A DNA stretch of 64,000 bases from Eubacterium sp. (lineage in GTDB: Bacteria > Bacillota > Clostridia > Lachnospirales > Lachnospiraceae), in NCBI GenBank assembly GCA_017539165.1, contig JAFYHN010000035.1, forward strand, positions 62,001 through 126,000, read 5' to 3'. The notes beneath the pieces are model-generated. The model did no database searches. It was not told the origin of the DNA and worked only from the letters and a program-made list of their open reading frames with translations. Shown here piece by piece: positions 17,952 to 27,179 of the stretch (its first letter is position 1; each line of letters starts with the position of its first letter). A program made the translations under genes and the position numbers.

Positions 17952-18461
17952 ATGAATAAGACACTTATCGTAATAGATATGCAGAACGACTTCATTGACG
18001 GAGCTCTCGGTACAGCCGAAGCAGTTGCCATCGTTCCAAATGTAGTGAAAAAGATTAAAGAATATAAAAATGAAAAAATCATCTTCACAAGAGATACCCA
18101 TGGAGATGATTATATGAATACTCAGGAAGGACACAACCTTCCGGTTCCTCACTGTATCAAAGGAACAGAAGGCTGGGAGATCCGAGCTGAACTGAATGCA
18201 GACAAAGTTGCATCCGAGATTATAGATAAAGACAGATTCGGCTACGACGGATGGACCCGTTTCACCGCAGAAGAACTGGGTGATATCGAGCTTGTCGGTA
18301 TCTGCACTGATATCTGCGTGGTATCAAATGCCATCATCCTCAAAGCTCTCTTCCCAGAAAACAAGATAAGCGTAGACTCATCCTGCTGTGCAGGTGTTAC
18401 ACCTGAAGCACATGACGCTGCTCTTGCAACCATGAAGAGCTGCCAGATTGAGATCAGATAG
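17952..18461 (+). CDS. Isochorismatase-family cysteine hydrolase, nicotinamidase-like
   Basis: 169 residues. Catalytic triad visible: Asp9 (VIDMQNDF), a Lys near 70 (PHCIKGTEGW) and nucleophile Cys122 (GICTDICV, with the cis-peptide before it). The metal-site pattern TRDTHGDDY fits nicotinamidases, which deamidate nicotinamide in NAD salvage. No other NAD gene is nearby, so the substrate stays open. Start behind AAGGAGG. The 3' end overlaps the convergent membrane-protein gene by 8 nt. Confidence 0.87.
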   Translation: MNKTLIVIDMQNDFIDGALGTAEAVAIVPNVVKKIKEYKNEKIIFTRDTHGDDYMNTQEGHNLPVPHCIKGTEGWEIRAELNADKVASEIIDKDRFGYDGWTRFTAEELGDIELVGICTDICVVSNAIILKALFPENKISVDSSCCAGVTPEAHDAALATMKSCQIEIR

Positions 18462-19092
18462 ACTGTTTTCCGACACTATTTAATGTCACTACTATCAGCA
18501 CGATCGATATAACTATCAGGATAACTCCGATAATTATCATCGGCGTGCTGTTATTAAATGTCCTGTTCTGAATATATAACTTAGAGCAGTACTGTTCAAT
18601 CTCATTATCGGTATAGCCCAGTCCGTTCATACCTCTCTTAAAGTAATCATAATCCTCATTACTGAGTTTTGAAACCTTACCTTTAAAATGTACTGTTGTA
18701 TTCGTACTCTCAGCATTACCCTTATACACTTCATAAGTTTCTTTGGTCATTTTATCCATTTCAGCAACAACCTTAGGATCTGAAAGATCTATCCCTATAA
18801 AATCTTTTTCACCAACAGGGATTATATATCTGTATCGAACTGATGTAGTTGAGCCGGATCTCTTTGTTTCTATCGATTCGTATACACCAAAGTTCATGGA
18901 AATGTCCCCTTCGATAACATCACCCTTCTTTATATTCGCAAGACCACTTACCGAATTATAATCAACCGGTACCTTATTTGAATCGATGTACTCTCCTATA
19001 GCAACAACGATAAGAAGGATACCACCTACAAGGCATATAACTATCGCCTGAAATAATCTCGAATTATATATTTTCTTCACTATCCCTAACAT
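18454..19092 (-). CDS. Membrane protein of unknown function
   Basis: About 212 residues. One N-terminal helix (AIVICLVGGILLIVVAIGEY), an external domain of about 140 residues (KKGDVIEGDISMNFGVYES...) and a C-terminal helix (IIIGVILIVISIVLIVV). I chose ATG 19092 because GAGG lies 8 nt upstream; two other ATGs precede it. It overlaps the end of the next gene upstream by 29 nt, so the pair is an operon. Family not recognised. Confidence 0.75.
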   Translation of the reverse strand: MLGIVKKIYNSRLFQAIVICLVGGILLIVVAIGEYIDSNKVPVDYNSVSGLANIKKGDVIEGDISMNFGVYESIETKRSGSTTSVRYRYIIPVGEKDFIGIDLSDPKVVAEMDKMTKETYEVYKGNAESTNTTVHFKGKVSKLSNEDYDYFKRGMNGLGYTDNEIEQYCSKLYIQNRTFNNSTPMIIIGVILIVISIVLIVVTLNSVGKQSI

Positions 19093-20170
19093 CTTCATAA
19101 CCTCTATAAAACTGATCTCTTCTTTCATCAACAGCTCTTACGATATCACCAAATCTACCGTTATCTGCTGCATTTGCAATATCTTCATTGTAACCCATCA
19201 TAAAGTACGGTGCGCGGGCATGGATCTCATCAAGAATCCTGTAACCTCTTTCCTCATCCTTAACATCAACGGTATTCTTCTTTTGATTGTTATCCCAGAA
19301 AACCATCTTATATGACTTAGAAGTTCCGGTCTTGATACCGTATGTTCTATGCTGAGTTCTCGTAATCTCCACATAGGCCCAAATGAGGCAATTGTACGGA
19401 ATAACGTATCCTCCGACCGACGTTGCAAATGCAACATATTTCTCACCGATATATGCTACATCGTCTTGCTGAGCACGCATCATATCCATATCAAGTGATT
19501 CCGGCAGGATTCCATAATCCTTCATAGCTTTATCAAACGGCTTCTTATATCCGCCCACAATGAAATAAATGATCATTACTATACCGACAAGAGCGATCAC
19601 AAGACCAAACCATGTATAGATATCTGAATTTCCATTATCATCAGTCAGAAGTTTCCATGGAGTTACCAATCTAAATGTATAATAAGTAACTTTATATTCA
19701 TCTATACTTTTTCCATCATATTCAAAGAATTCAGTAAAATATCTTTCCTCGGTAGGTTCCATCTTTGCAAGATATCCCTTTCCCGAAAGGAACTGTGATG
19801 ACATAGAATCCGACTTTCCTTCCATATAATCATATGTGGCGTTAGCTATCTGATCGGCAATATCCGTCTTATTCTTATACACAAAAAATCCCATATATTC
19901 ACCATCTTTTGTGGTGGTTATATAGTATCTGCCTGAATTATCCGAACAATAGTAATCCAGAAGAACGTTGTTATCGCACTTATACCAGTTTCCCTCCTTA
20001 AACTCAGAACTACTGGTCTGAAAAAGATCAGGTGCCTTAGCAAAAAAATAAGGAAAGAAGTGCGGACTTGAATACCAAGTGAGACCTATCCCGACTAAAA
20101 GTAAAAGCAATCCACCCAATACATCGAGTTTGAATGCCCTGTTTTTAATGTCTTTTAAAATCTGATTCAT
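19064..20170 (-). CDS. Membrane protein of unknown function
   Basis: About 368 residues: helix near 15-35 (LDVLGGLLLLLVGIGLTWY), an external domain of roughly 170 residues, a second helix (FGLVIALVGIVMIIYFIVGG) and a cytoplasmic domain of about 150 residues with an acidic C-terminus. ATG 20170 has GGGAG upstream; 34 codons of AT-rich open frame before it look non-coding. Similar topology to its downstream partner (two helices around an external domain) suggests a joint envelope function. Not recognised. Confidence 0.75.
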   Translation of the reverse strand: MNQILKDIKNRAFKLDVLGGLLLLLVGIGLTWYSSPHFFPYFFAKAPDLFQTSSSEFKEGNWYKCDNNVLLDYYCSDNSGRYYITTTKDGEYMGFFVYKNKTDIADQIANATYDYMEGKSDSMSSQFLSGKGYLAKMEPTEERYFTEFFEYDGKSIDEYKVTYYTFRLVTPWKLLTDDNGNSDIYTWFGLVIALVGIVMIIYFIVGGYKKPFDKAMKDYGILPESLDMDMMRAQQDDVAYIGEKYVAFATSVGGYVIPYNCLIWAYVEITRTQHRTYGIKTGTSKSYKMVFWDNNQKKNTVDVKDEERGYRILDEIHARAPYFMMGYNEDIANAADNGRFGDIVRAVDERRDQFYRGYEDVRDSEENI

Positions 20171-20285
20171 AATAATAAAACTCCCTTCAACAATAGTTGG
20201 AATTATATCATTATATTCAACCATACACAAATTATTTTTATAGTTCACGTTATAAGTTTTTATAATATCCATTGGGGGGCATATT

Positions 20286-20318
20286 AAAAGAGCAATGTTG
20301 GGGTAACATTGCTCTTTT
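20286..20318. terminator. Perfect bidirectional terminator
   Basis: 14-bp perfect arms AAAAGAGCAATGTT (20286-20299) and AACATTGCTCTTTT (20305-20318) around GGGGT. It terminates the small membrane protein gene on minus. Confidence 0.9.
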
Positions 20319-20343
20319 CCAGGATGGCTGTTCTTTTCTTAGC

Positions 20344-20565
20344 CTATGCAATTACTAAATGTCGGATCAATGATATGATTCCAACAATTACTAATAAGAT
20401 AATTGAAATATATATAAAACCTGTGAACGCAAGTCCTACAAGTATAACTGGGAAGAAAACTATAGCGAATAACACTTTAGTCACGCCCCAAGCAAGTCTG
20501 AAAGCCATATGAACCAGGCTTCCACAAACTGAAAACATTAATATTATAAATAGTAATGTCAACAT
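20344..20565 (-). CDS. Small membrane protein, two to three helices
   Basis: About 73 residues, almost wholly hydrophobic (LTLLFIILMFSVCGSLVHMA; FFPVILVGLAFTGFIYISII). ATG 20565 follows AGGGAG; the longer frame adds a non-hydrophobic extension without a ribosome site. Monocistronic, with its own terminator. Function unknown. Confidence 0.65.
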   Translation of the reverse strand: MLTLLFIILMFSVCGSLVHMAFRLAWGVTKVLFAIVFFPVILVGLAFTGFIYISIILLVIVGIISLIRHLVIA

Positions 20566-20712
20566 CGCTCTCTCACTCCCTTCGTATGAATTTAAGTTAT
20601 TTAACAACGTTTTTTAATTAATTTACATGCAAGATTTTATCAATTATCTTATTATTATTCTATACGTGATTGAGAGAGTTAATTTGACTTATTTCTCCAA
20701 ATCAGCGAAATA

Positions 20713-21648
20713 TTATAAAGTCTCAAGAAATGCATTGATCTCCTGCACTATTCTGTCCTTTTCGAACCTATAAACATAATGCGTACAATCAAGTTCTACA
20801 AGCTTTCCATTTGAAGACGCAGACACAAGCTCTTGATGTGTCGCCTTCCACGCCTCTACTTCCTCCGCAGTACGTTTCTGCATAGCAACAAACTGTAAAG
20901 TAGGAACTGTAGGAAGAGGTTTTTCGTTAATCATATCACATGCAGCATCTATATGAGATAATTCATTGATGATCGTCTTATTTGAAAGCGTCTTGCACTG
21001 AATAGCGTGCTCCATCTTCATTTCTTCCGTAGCGTCATCTGGAAATGGTAACAGTCTATAGAGTCCCGTTGCTCTGATAGCTCCGATAAGCCTTAGCATT
21101 GGAATGCTCATTTCATTATCACCTTTTATAGATGTATCTGACATATCCATTCCTACGATAGCTTCAACTTCATCAGGATAATTCTGTGCCCATATAAGTG
21201 ATTCAAGTCCTGACAAAGAATGAGGGCAAAGCACATAAGGTCCCTTTATACCAAGTTTCTCAAGTGCCTCTCTGTCCTGATCGACTAACTTGTCAAAGCT
21301 TCTTTCGCCACCGACAACATCACTGATACCATAACCAAATCTCTCGATTATGACCACTTTATTATTTTTCGCAAGGTCCTTACATAATGGTAAAAGATTC
21401 AGATAAGGGCTCGGGCTGCTGACAGACCATCCACTCATTAACAGGATAGTGTGCTCGCCTTCGCCCTCTGTGTAAATATGCATCTTGTGACCATCTACTT
21501 CCACCATTTCTCCCGGTGGATTCTTCCAATAAACATCATCCTTTTTGATCATTAACTGATTATATATAGTTGCACCTATAAGCAGAATAGCTGTAATAGC
21601 TATCATCCCTACAAATATATTTCTCAGTACTTTTAAAAATTTCTTCAT
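20713..21648 (-). CDS. Membrane-anchored alpha/beta hydrolase
   Basis: 311 residues. One N-terminal membrane helix (NIFVGMIAITAILLIGATIY) anchors an alpha/beta-hydrolase domain. Seen: oxyanion strand LLMSGWS, nucleophile Ser in CPHSLSGLES (GxSxG variant) and a late His in DCTHYVYRF. Substrate unknown; esterase, lipase or peptidase activity would fit. ATG 21648 has GAGG 8 nt upstream. A 19-bp dyad, also found before two M13 peptidase starts, lies 30 nt upstream, suggesting common control with that block. Confidence 0.85.
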   Translation of the reverse strand: MKKFLKVLRNIFVGMIAITAILLIGATIYNQLMIKKDDVYWKNPPGEMVEVDGHKMHIYTEGEGEHTILLMSGWSVSSPSPYLNLLPLCKDLAKNNKVVIIERFGYGISDVVGGERSFDKLVDQDREALEKLGIKGPYVLCPHSLSGLESLIWAQNYPDEVEAIVGMDMSDTSIKGDNEMSIPMLRLIGAIRATGLYRLLPFPDDATEEMKMEHAIQCKTLSNKTIINELSHIDAACDMINEKPLPTVPTLQFVAMQKRTAEEVEAWKATHQELVSASSNGKLVELDCTHYVYRFEKDRIVQEINAFLETL

Positions 21649-21678
21649 TTTAATATCCTCCATATTATTAATTTAACA

Positions 21679-21697
21679 ATATGAAATGCGCTCATAC
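21679..21697. promoter_or_regulatory. Dyad operator candidate, copy 3 (ATATG-N9-CATAC)
   Basis: ATATG-AAATGCGCT-CATAC, 30 nt before the hydrolase start. It matches the minus-strand reading of copy 1 (28847) at 17 of 19 positions. Confidence 0.6.
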
Positions 21698-21752
21698 AAA
21701 ATGTTAGTTAATAATAAAAGTAGAATATTGAAAATAGGCTAAGATAATAAGT

Positions 21753-22427
21753 TTATGCTGTCTTTCCGGCATCAAGACGTACTATCCTGTCACCGTACTC
21801 GGCACATTTTTCTGAATGAGTAACCTGAAGGATGCTGATTCCTTTTTCCTTATTGATCCTCCTGAAAAGATCCATGATCTCATCTCCGGATTTCTTATCA
21901 AGGTTACCTGTTGCCTCATCGGCAAGGATCAGCTCCGGATCACCCATAACAGCTCTTGCTATAGCAACTCTCTGTTGCTGTCCTCCTGAGAGTCTTGAAG
22001 GGAATTCTTTTCTCTTCTCTGTAAGACCTGTAATTCTCAGGATCTCATCAAGTTTCTTCTTAAGACTTGCCTTGCTCTTACCTGCTACAAGGGACGGAAG
22101 CATGATATTATCTTCTACGTTAAGGTTCTGAACAAGGTTATAGAACTGGAATATGAATCCAATCTTATTAAGTCTGATGGCTGACAGCTCTTTCTCCTTG
22201 ATGTTAGTAATATTCTTGCCACATACGAAGATATCTCCCGTATAATCCCTGTCAAGACCACCTATAAGATACAACAGTGTTGATTTACCGGTTCCCGAAG
22301 GCCCCATTAATGATACAAATTCTCCTTTCTTTACATTCATATTTGCTCCGTCCAGCACTTTAGTTCTAACAGTCTTTGCTGTACCAAACTCTTTTTTAAC
22401 TCCACGAACTTCGATTATATTTTCCAT
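21753..22427 (-). CDS. ABC transporter ATPase, LolD/MacB type (module 3)
   Basis: Drives the FtsX-type permease encoded just upstream. 224 residues with Walker [11 protein letters not shown]-loop FQFYNLV, signature [14 protein letters not shown], Walker [13 protein letters not shown] and switch His in [12 protein letters not shown] 22427 lies 9 nt after AAGGAG and 13 nt after the permease stop. Closely related to the ATPase at 29038-29712. Last gene of module 3 (M13 peptidase, permease, ATPase). Confidence 0.94.
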   Translation of the reverse strand: MENIIEVRGVKKEFGTAKTVRTKVLDGANMNVKKGEFVSLMGPSGTGKSTLLYLIGGLDRDYTGDIFVCGKNITNIKEKELSAIRLNKIGFIFQFYNLVQNLNVEDNIMLPSLVAGKSKASLKKKLDEILRITGLTEKRKEFPSRLSGGQQQRVAIARAVMGDPELILADEATGNLDKKSGDEIMDLFRRINKEKGISILQVTHSEKCAEYGDRIVRLDAGKTA

Positions 22428-22440
22428 TATGTCATTCTCC

Positions 22441-24963
22441 TTATTCATACTTTAACTGTTCTGCGATCTTCATCTTCTTAATGTTACTCATTGTCTTAAA
22501 GATTGTAATACTAAATGTTATAAACAGAATTGCAAGGAATCCGCCTGTAACAACGTAATTTACAATTATTGGAAGTGCTATCATCTTTGAGAGAGCACCA
22601 AATATAAGTATTGTTTCAATAACTCCAAATGCTGTTCCAAGAAGTATAGCAATTATACTTGATGCGAAGTTCTCACACATGAACAGCTTTACAAGTTTTT
22701 CTCTGTTAATTGCTGTAGATATAAGCACTGCACTTTCTCTTCTTCTGTTCTCAAAACCAACAATCTGGTTACAGAATACACCGATAAGTGCAAGTCCTAT
22801 TCCCATTACCATGATCAAAGCTATGAGTGTTATAGCACCTGCTCCCTGCTGTCTTATATCCTGTACATATTCATCCATAGTCTTCACTTCAGATACTCTG
22901 CTTGAAGAATAGCTCTGGATCAGATCTTTTGTTTTTTCAGGATTTGATGTTTTAATATATGCTTTTGAAGGATTATTGTAATAAATCTTTCCATAGTTAT
23001 TAAGATTCATGGCTATAGCTTTATTTGTATAGTCATTTGCTGAGGAATTGAAGAATCCTGCTATCTTAAATGTCTGTCTGAAAGGAACTACTCCGTCTCC
23101 ATTAAGAAGGAATTCCACTTCATCACCAACTTTCACCTGAAGCTCTTCAGCTGTTTTTTCTGTAATATAAACTTCGTCATCGCCTATCTGCTCTGGAAGT
23201 CCTTTGATAGTTTTGCAAAGCTTAAAGTCTCCGTCTGTACCAATGATATTTGTATTTGTAAGAAGTTTCTCACTGTTTTTCTCATATTTCTTTTCAATAT
23301 AATTATCAATGTTATCTGTTCCTGCTGTTACCTTATCACTCTTATCATAGAAGTATTCAACATCAGATACTCCTTCGAGTGTCTTGAAGTACTCATACGA
23401 ATCAGCATTTTCAGTAAGACCGTTTACAACTACGTCTGCATCAGCAGGCTTTCCAGTTAATGCTCCATCATATGAAGTAATAAGAACAAGAAGACAGATA
23501 CTAACTGAAGTTGCAATAAATGTAAGCTTTGAACTACCTATTGAAGTCTTCTTTGATCTTAAGTTTGTAGCTGCAAGTCCCATGATAGGATTTCCAGACT
23601 TAAAACTGATCTTCTCAACAACAGATGAGATAGCTCTGAGAATAAATGGGTATCCGATATAAAGTGCTACAATGATTACAACGAAATCAAGAACACATAA
23701 AAATCCATTTTTATTGAATACGAACATACCAAGTACGAAAAGTACTGCTGCAAGAATTCCAAGTATGATTGACATTACAAGATACTTCTTCTTGTATTTG
23801 TAATCTGTATCCTTGTTATCAAATATGAGGTCTCTTATAGGACGATTAGTTGCCTTAAGGAGTTCTCTAAGTGGGCAAAGCATTTCAATTATAATCGCAC
23901 CTATTATTACAACGATCATAGCCAAAATTGATACTTTTCCAAGATCAAGTACAACTGGGATGTCATTATTCATGTTAACCTGTAACATTCCGTTAAAGAT
24001 TGTTTCTCTTGTAGAAGCGTACAGGATTGCTCCGACAATACCTCCAAAAAGTCCGTAGAACATATTTTCTATAAGTATTACTCTTGCTGTTATTCCTGGA
24101 GAAACGCCAAGGCTTCGAAGTGTTCCGACCGTAGACATTCGCTCGATCATAATTCTCTCAGAAAGTGTTATAGTTACAAATATAACAAGCATAAGTGTTA
24201 TAAGGAAAAGTCCAACGAAAAGCATCGTATTCTGCCTGATCTGTTCCTGAACCATTTCTCCATTAATGACGTCCTGAATATCAGCTGTAGGGTCATTTTC
24301 CTTCAAACGATCAACTGTTTCTGCACTCTTGATTTTGTCAGCCACATGTATATATGCGGTAGTAGGTCTGAGCTGTTCATTATATATAAGTTTTTTCATT
24401 CCGCCTTCTGTAACAAGCGCAGAACTGTTTTTGCTAAGAACTCCGTATACCGGAAGTATATCCTTGACTTTATAATCAACTTTTACATAATTATCACCAA
24501 ATATGGTAAATGTATCACCAATTTCGAGATTAAGATCTTCAGCTACTTTCTTAGTGACGACACATTCATCATCATTTAATTCAACCTTATCAGAGATTAG
24601 TTTATTTCTTTTTGCATCATCGATATTTACGCCATATGTAGTAAGATTCTTTTCATTGTAGAATGCATACATGTTATCATTTCTTACACAGATTTTAGAA
24701 TTCTTCGATGATATATAAACGATATCTTCTCTAGGTATATCTGTAAGGTTTTCTTCATTTATACCTTCATCTGTCTCATATATAATATTGGCCTTACCAA
24801 ACTGATTGGCAAAAAGTGACTTAAGAACATTCTCCAGAGAATTGGTCATATCCATTGCAAGCATTCCTGTAAATGAACAGACCGCAATACTCAGAACGAG
24901 AAAAATCATTATCAAAGGTTTCGCAAATATATTTCTGATTGTATGTTTTAAAATAGTACTCAT
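22441..24963 (-). CDS. FtsX-like ABC permease, 840 residues (module 3)
   Basis: Large MacB/FtsX-type permease. Two copies of the pattern helix, large external domain, three helices are visible: an external domain at about 40-245, helices near 250-410, a second external part at about 490-700 and three C-terminal helices. The sequence MSTVGTLRSLGVSP before the helices is typical of the FtsX core. Such permeases move lipids, peptides or transmit mechanical force rather than importing. Starts 1 nt after the M13 peptidase stop; the ribosome site AAAGGTGG lies within the last peptidase codons. Confidence 0.92.
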   Translation of the reverse strand: MSTILKHTIRNIFAKPLIMIFLVLSIAVCSFTGMLAMDMTNSLENVLKSLFANQFGKANIIYETDEGINEENLTDIPREDIVYISSKNSKICVRNDNMYAFYNEKNLTTYGVNIDDAKRNKLISDKVELNDDECVVTKKVAEDLNLEIGDTFTIFGDNYVKVDYKVKDILPVYGVLSKNSSALVTEGGMKKLIYNEQLRPTTAYIHVADKIKSAETVDRLKENDPTADIQDVINGEMVQEQIRQNTMLFVGLFLITLMLVIFVTITLSERIMIERMSTVGTLRSLGVSPGITARVILIENMFYGLFGGIVGAILYASTRETIFNGMLQVNMNNDIPVVLDLGKVSILAMIVVIIGAIIIEMLCPLRELLKATNRPIRDLIFDNKDTDYKYKKKYLVMSIILGILAAVLFVLGMFVFNKNGFLCVLDFVVIIVALYIGYPFILRAISSVVEKISFKSGNPIMGLAATNLRSKKTSIGSSKLTFIATSVSICLLVLITSYDGALTGKPADADVVVNGLTENADSYEYFKTLEGVSDVEYFYDKSDKVTAGTDNIDNYIEKKYEKNSEKLLTNTNIIGTDGDFKLCKTIKGLPEQIGDDEVYITEKTAEELQVKVGDEVEFLLNGDGVVPFRQTFKIAGFFNSSANDYTNKAIAMNLNNYGKIYYNNPSKAYIKTSNPEKTKDLIQSYSSSRVSEVKTMDEYVQDIRQQGAGAITLIALIMVMGIGLALIGVFCNQIVGFENRRRESAVLISTAINREKLVKLFMCENFASSIIAILLGTAFGVIETILIFGALSKMIALPIIVNYVVTGGFLAILFITFSITIFKTMSNIKKMKIAEQLKYE

Positions 24964-24964
24964 A

Positions 24965-26932
24965 TTACCACCTTTTCACTCTTTCTTCTGGAGACACGTA
25001 CATTCCGTCTCCCTCTTTTACGTCAAATGCTTCATAGAATTTATCACATGATGAAAGCGGTGCATTAACCCTGACTATAGCCGGAGAATGCTCATCAGAT
25101 GCTAAGGCTTGAAGGCTCTCAACATCGCTTGCGAATCTTCTCCAGATTAATCCGAAACTCTTATACATCGTCTGCAGGTCTTCTTTTTTCTGAGCAATAT
25201 TAGAGATACATTCAAGAGCTCCAATATCTGCATAATTCTCACCAAGCGTAAGTACACCATCTACGTGATATACGTCCATGATCGTATATTTTGAATAGTA
25301 ATCTATACACATATTTGCACGCTCTGTAAGAGCATTTCTATCTTCCTCATTGAGCCACTCAGGATTTAAGTTACCATCGGCATCCCATTTCATACAGTTT
25401 GAATCAAATGCATGACCAACTTCATGTGCTATAACCATTCCGAGCCCACCGAGATTTGAGTAATAATCTCCATTTTCATCAAAGAAAACTCCGTTCTGAA
25501 TTCCAGCTGGAATAACAACAACATTATCAACCCAATAGCATGCATTTACAGTCTGCGGGGTCATTACTGATCCCTCTTTCTCTCTCTTTGTCTTTAGTTT
25601 TTCAATTCTGTGATCCCATCTAAACTTCAATATATTTTTATGGGTTTCATATAAATCTGCTCCGATAAGACTTTCTGAGCTCAGACCGTCATCGCCAAAC
25701 TGTCCACCTGTTCTGTATTCTATATTCTCAAGTTTTTTCAAAAGCTTATCTCTACCATCCTGTGTAAGCCAGTCTGCATTTCCAATAAGTTCTCTGTAAG
25801 ACTGTCTGATATCTTCACACATAGCTCTGATCTTGTCATCTTTTTCCTTTGGATAATAAGCCGCTTTATAAAGTCTTCCAAGAGGATCTTCAAGATCTTT
25901 CATAATAAGATTCTTTGCAAGCAAATCACCCTCTTCGGTCACTTCACCGAAAATAAGTTTTAAATCATTATATTTATCTGATAAATAATAGTTATATTTG
26001 TCCGCATATTCCAGGAGGAGCCATATTTTAAAATTCTCTAGATTTTTTTCATCAGAAAGATTAGCAGATATAGTTTTAAATGATTCTGGATGAAATACTG
26101 CCCATACGTCATATGGATTTTCTACTCCCATGCCTTTTGAAAAGCTCTCAGTATCAAATCCCATCTCTTTCATTTCTTTACCATTAAGAGTCAGTACGTT
26201 ATCATATATAAGTCTTTCATCAAGACTATGATAGGCTATATCAACTGCCATTGCAGTAAAATCATCTGCTTTTTTTCTTGCCTCTGAGTTGTCATATCCG
26301 ATATGAATCAGAACATTTTTGACTTTATTTCTGAGGTCAGTCCTGCCATCTTCTGTATTTGCAATAGTTTTATTTGAATATCCGAGTATAGTTCTGGATA
26401 GTTCAAATTCAAATGAATACTGATCTGCTCTCGTATATCCATTTGATATACTGAATTTTGCTAATGGAAATACACTGTAATCATGTTCATACTTTCCAAA
26501 CATTTCCATCATCTCAGTCATGGAGCTTATACTGCTTATTTCATTAATAGCATTTTCAAAATCTGAATCAGCGTTACTGTTATTTCCCGAATAATTGATT
26601 ACCTGATCATAATAATCAGCTATAAGTTTTGCATCGGTTGATGTGTGTGTGCTGCTCTTCATAACATTATCTATGAGTGCACGCTGCTGTTGATCAGAAT
26701 AAATATTACATTCGGCAAATTTGCCGTATCCAAATTTAGGATCTACTTCAGCATCTCTCAGGTCAGCTTCATTCATATATCCGTAGAAATCATCCTGAGG
26801 TCTTATCTCCGTTTCCTGTTTCTCTGGTTCAGTTCCGGCCTCTTCCGCTTTCACGAAACTGGTGCCGATTGGAGAAACTATCATAGAGATAAGAGTTGTC
26901 CCTATTACAAAGTTTCTAAATCCTTTCTTCAT
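24965..26932 (-). CDS. Secreted M13 (neprilysin-type) zinc metallopeptidase, module 3
   Basis: 655 residues with a signal peptide (RNFVIGTTLISMIVSPIG, about 28 residues). M13 motifs are complete: NACYWVDNVVVIPAGI, zinc site HEVGHAF (near 502-508), third ligand in GENYADIGALE, and the C-terminal VRVNAPLSSCDKFYEAF. Predicted to cut oligopeptides outside the membrane. Encoded as the first gene of a peptidase-permease-ATPase operon and paralogous to the genes at 32261 and 27180. The start has AAGGAG. A sigma-A-type promoter and a dyad operator candidate lie upstream. Confidence 0.94.
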   Translation of the reverse strand: MKKGFRNFVIGTTLISMIVSPIGTSFVKAEEAGTEPEKQETEIRPQDDFYGYMNEADLRDAEVDPKFGYGKFAECNIYSDQQQRALIDNVMKSSTHTSTDAKLIADYYDQVINYSGNNSNADSDFENAINEISSISSMTEMMEMFGKYEHDYSVFPLAKFSISNGYTRADQYSFEFELSRTILGYSNKTIANTEDGRTDLRNKVKNVLIHIGYDNSEARKKADDFTAMAVDIAYHSLDERLIYDNVLTLNGKEMKEMGFDTESFSKGMGVENPYDVWAVFHPESFKTISANLSDEKNLENFKIWLLLEYADKYNYYLSDKYNDLKLIFGEVTEEGDLLAKNLIMKDLEDPLGRLYKAAYYPKEKDDKIRAMCEDIRQSYRELIGNADWLTQDGRDKLLKKLENIEYRTGGQFGDDGLSSESLIGADLYETHKNILKFRWDHRIEKLKTKREKEGSVMTPQTVNACYWVDNVVVIPAGIQNGVFFDENGDYYSNLGGLGMVIAHEVGHAFDSNCMKWDADGNLNPEWLNEEDRNALTERANMCIDYYSKYTIMDVYHVDGVLTLGENYADIGALECISNIAQKKEDLQTMYKSFGLIWRRFASDVESLQALASDEHSPAIVRVNAPLSSCDKFYEAFDVKEGDGMYVSPEERVKRW

Positions 26933-26959
26933 ACAAAATCTCCTTAATAATTTCTAATC

Positions 26960-26978
26960 GTATGTTGCGCACTCATAC
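26960..26978. promoter_or_regulatory. Dyad operator candidate, copy 2 (GTATG-N9-CATAC)
   Basis: GTATG-TTGCGCACT-CATAC, 27 nt before the M13 start of module 3. Same 5-9-5 geometry and TGCGC core as copies at 21679 and 28847. Confidence 0.6.
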
Positions 26979-27023
26979 TATTTTTACGCCAATATTATAC
27001 GTCATATATTATTGTATGGGCAT

Positions 27024-27052
27024 ATTATATTCCGTATAATATTATTTGTCAA
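27024..27052 (-). promoter_or_regulatory. Sigma-A-type promoter of module 3
   Basis: On minus, TTGACA (complement of 27047-27052) and TATAAT (complement of 27024-27029) with exactly 17 bp between. A second TATAAT at 26994-26999 could be an alternative start closer to the dyad. Confidence 0.75.
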
Positions 27053-27133
27053 TATATATTTTGGAAAATTTTTTCATTCTTATTTTTTCTATATTTTCAA
27101 GTATTTTCCAAAGCCGTAATATCTCTAAAAGCA

Positions 27134-27174
27134 AAAATATGACAACTGAAATCAGATTTCAGTTGTCATATTTT
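27134..27174. repeat. Covarying palindrome, copy 3
   Basis: 41 bp, inner arms ACTGAAATC and GATTTCAGT, same outer AAAATATGACA/TGTCATATTTT. Lies 5 nt after the stop of the chimeric gene and before the promoter of module 3. Confidence 0.9.
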
Positions 27175-27179
27175 GATTT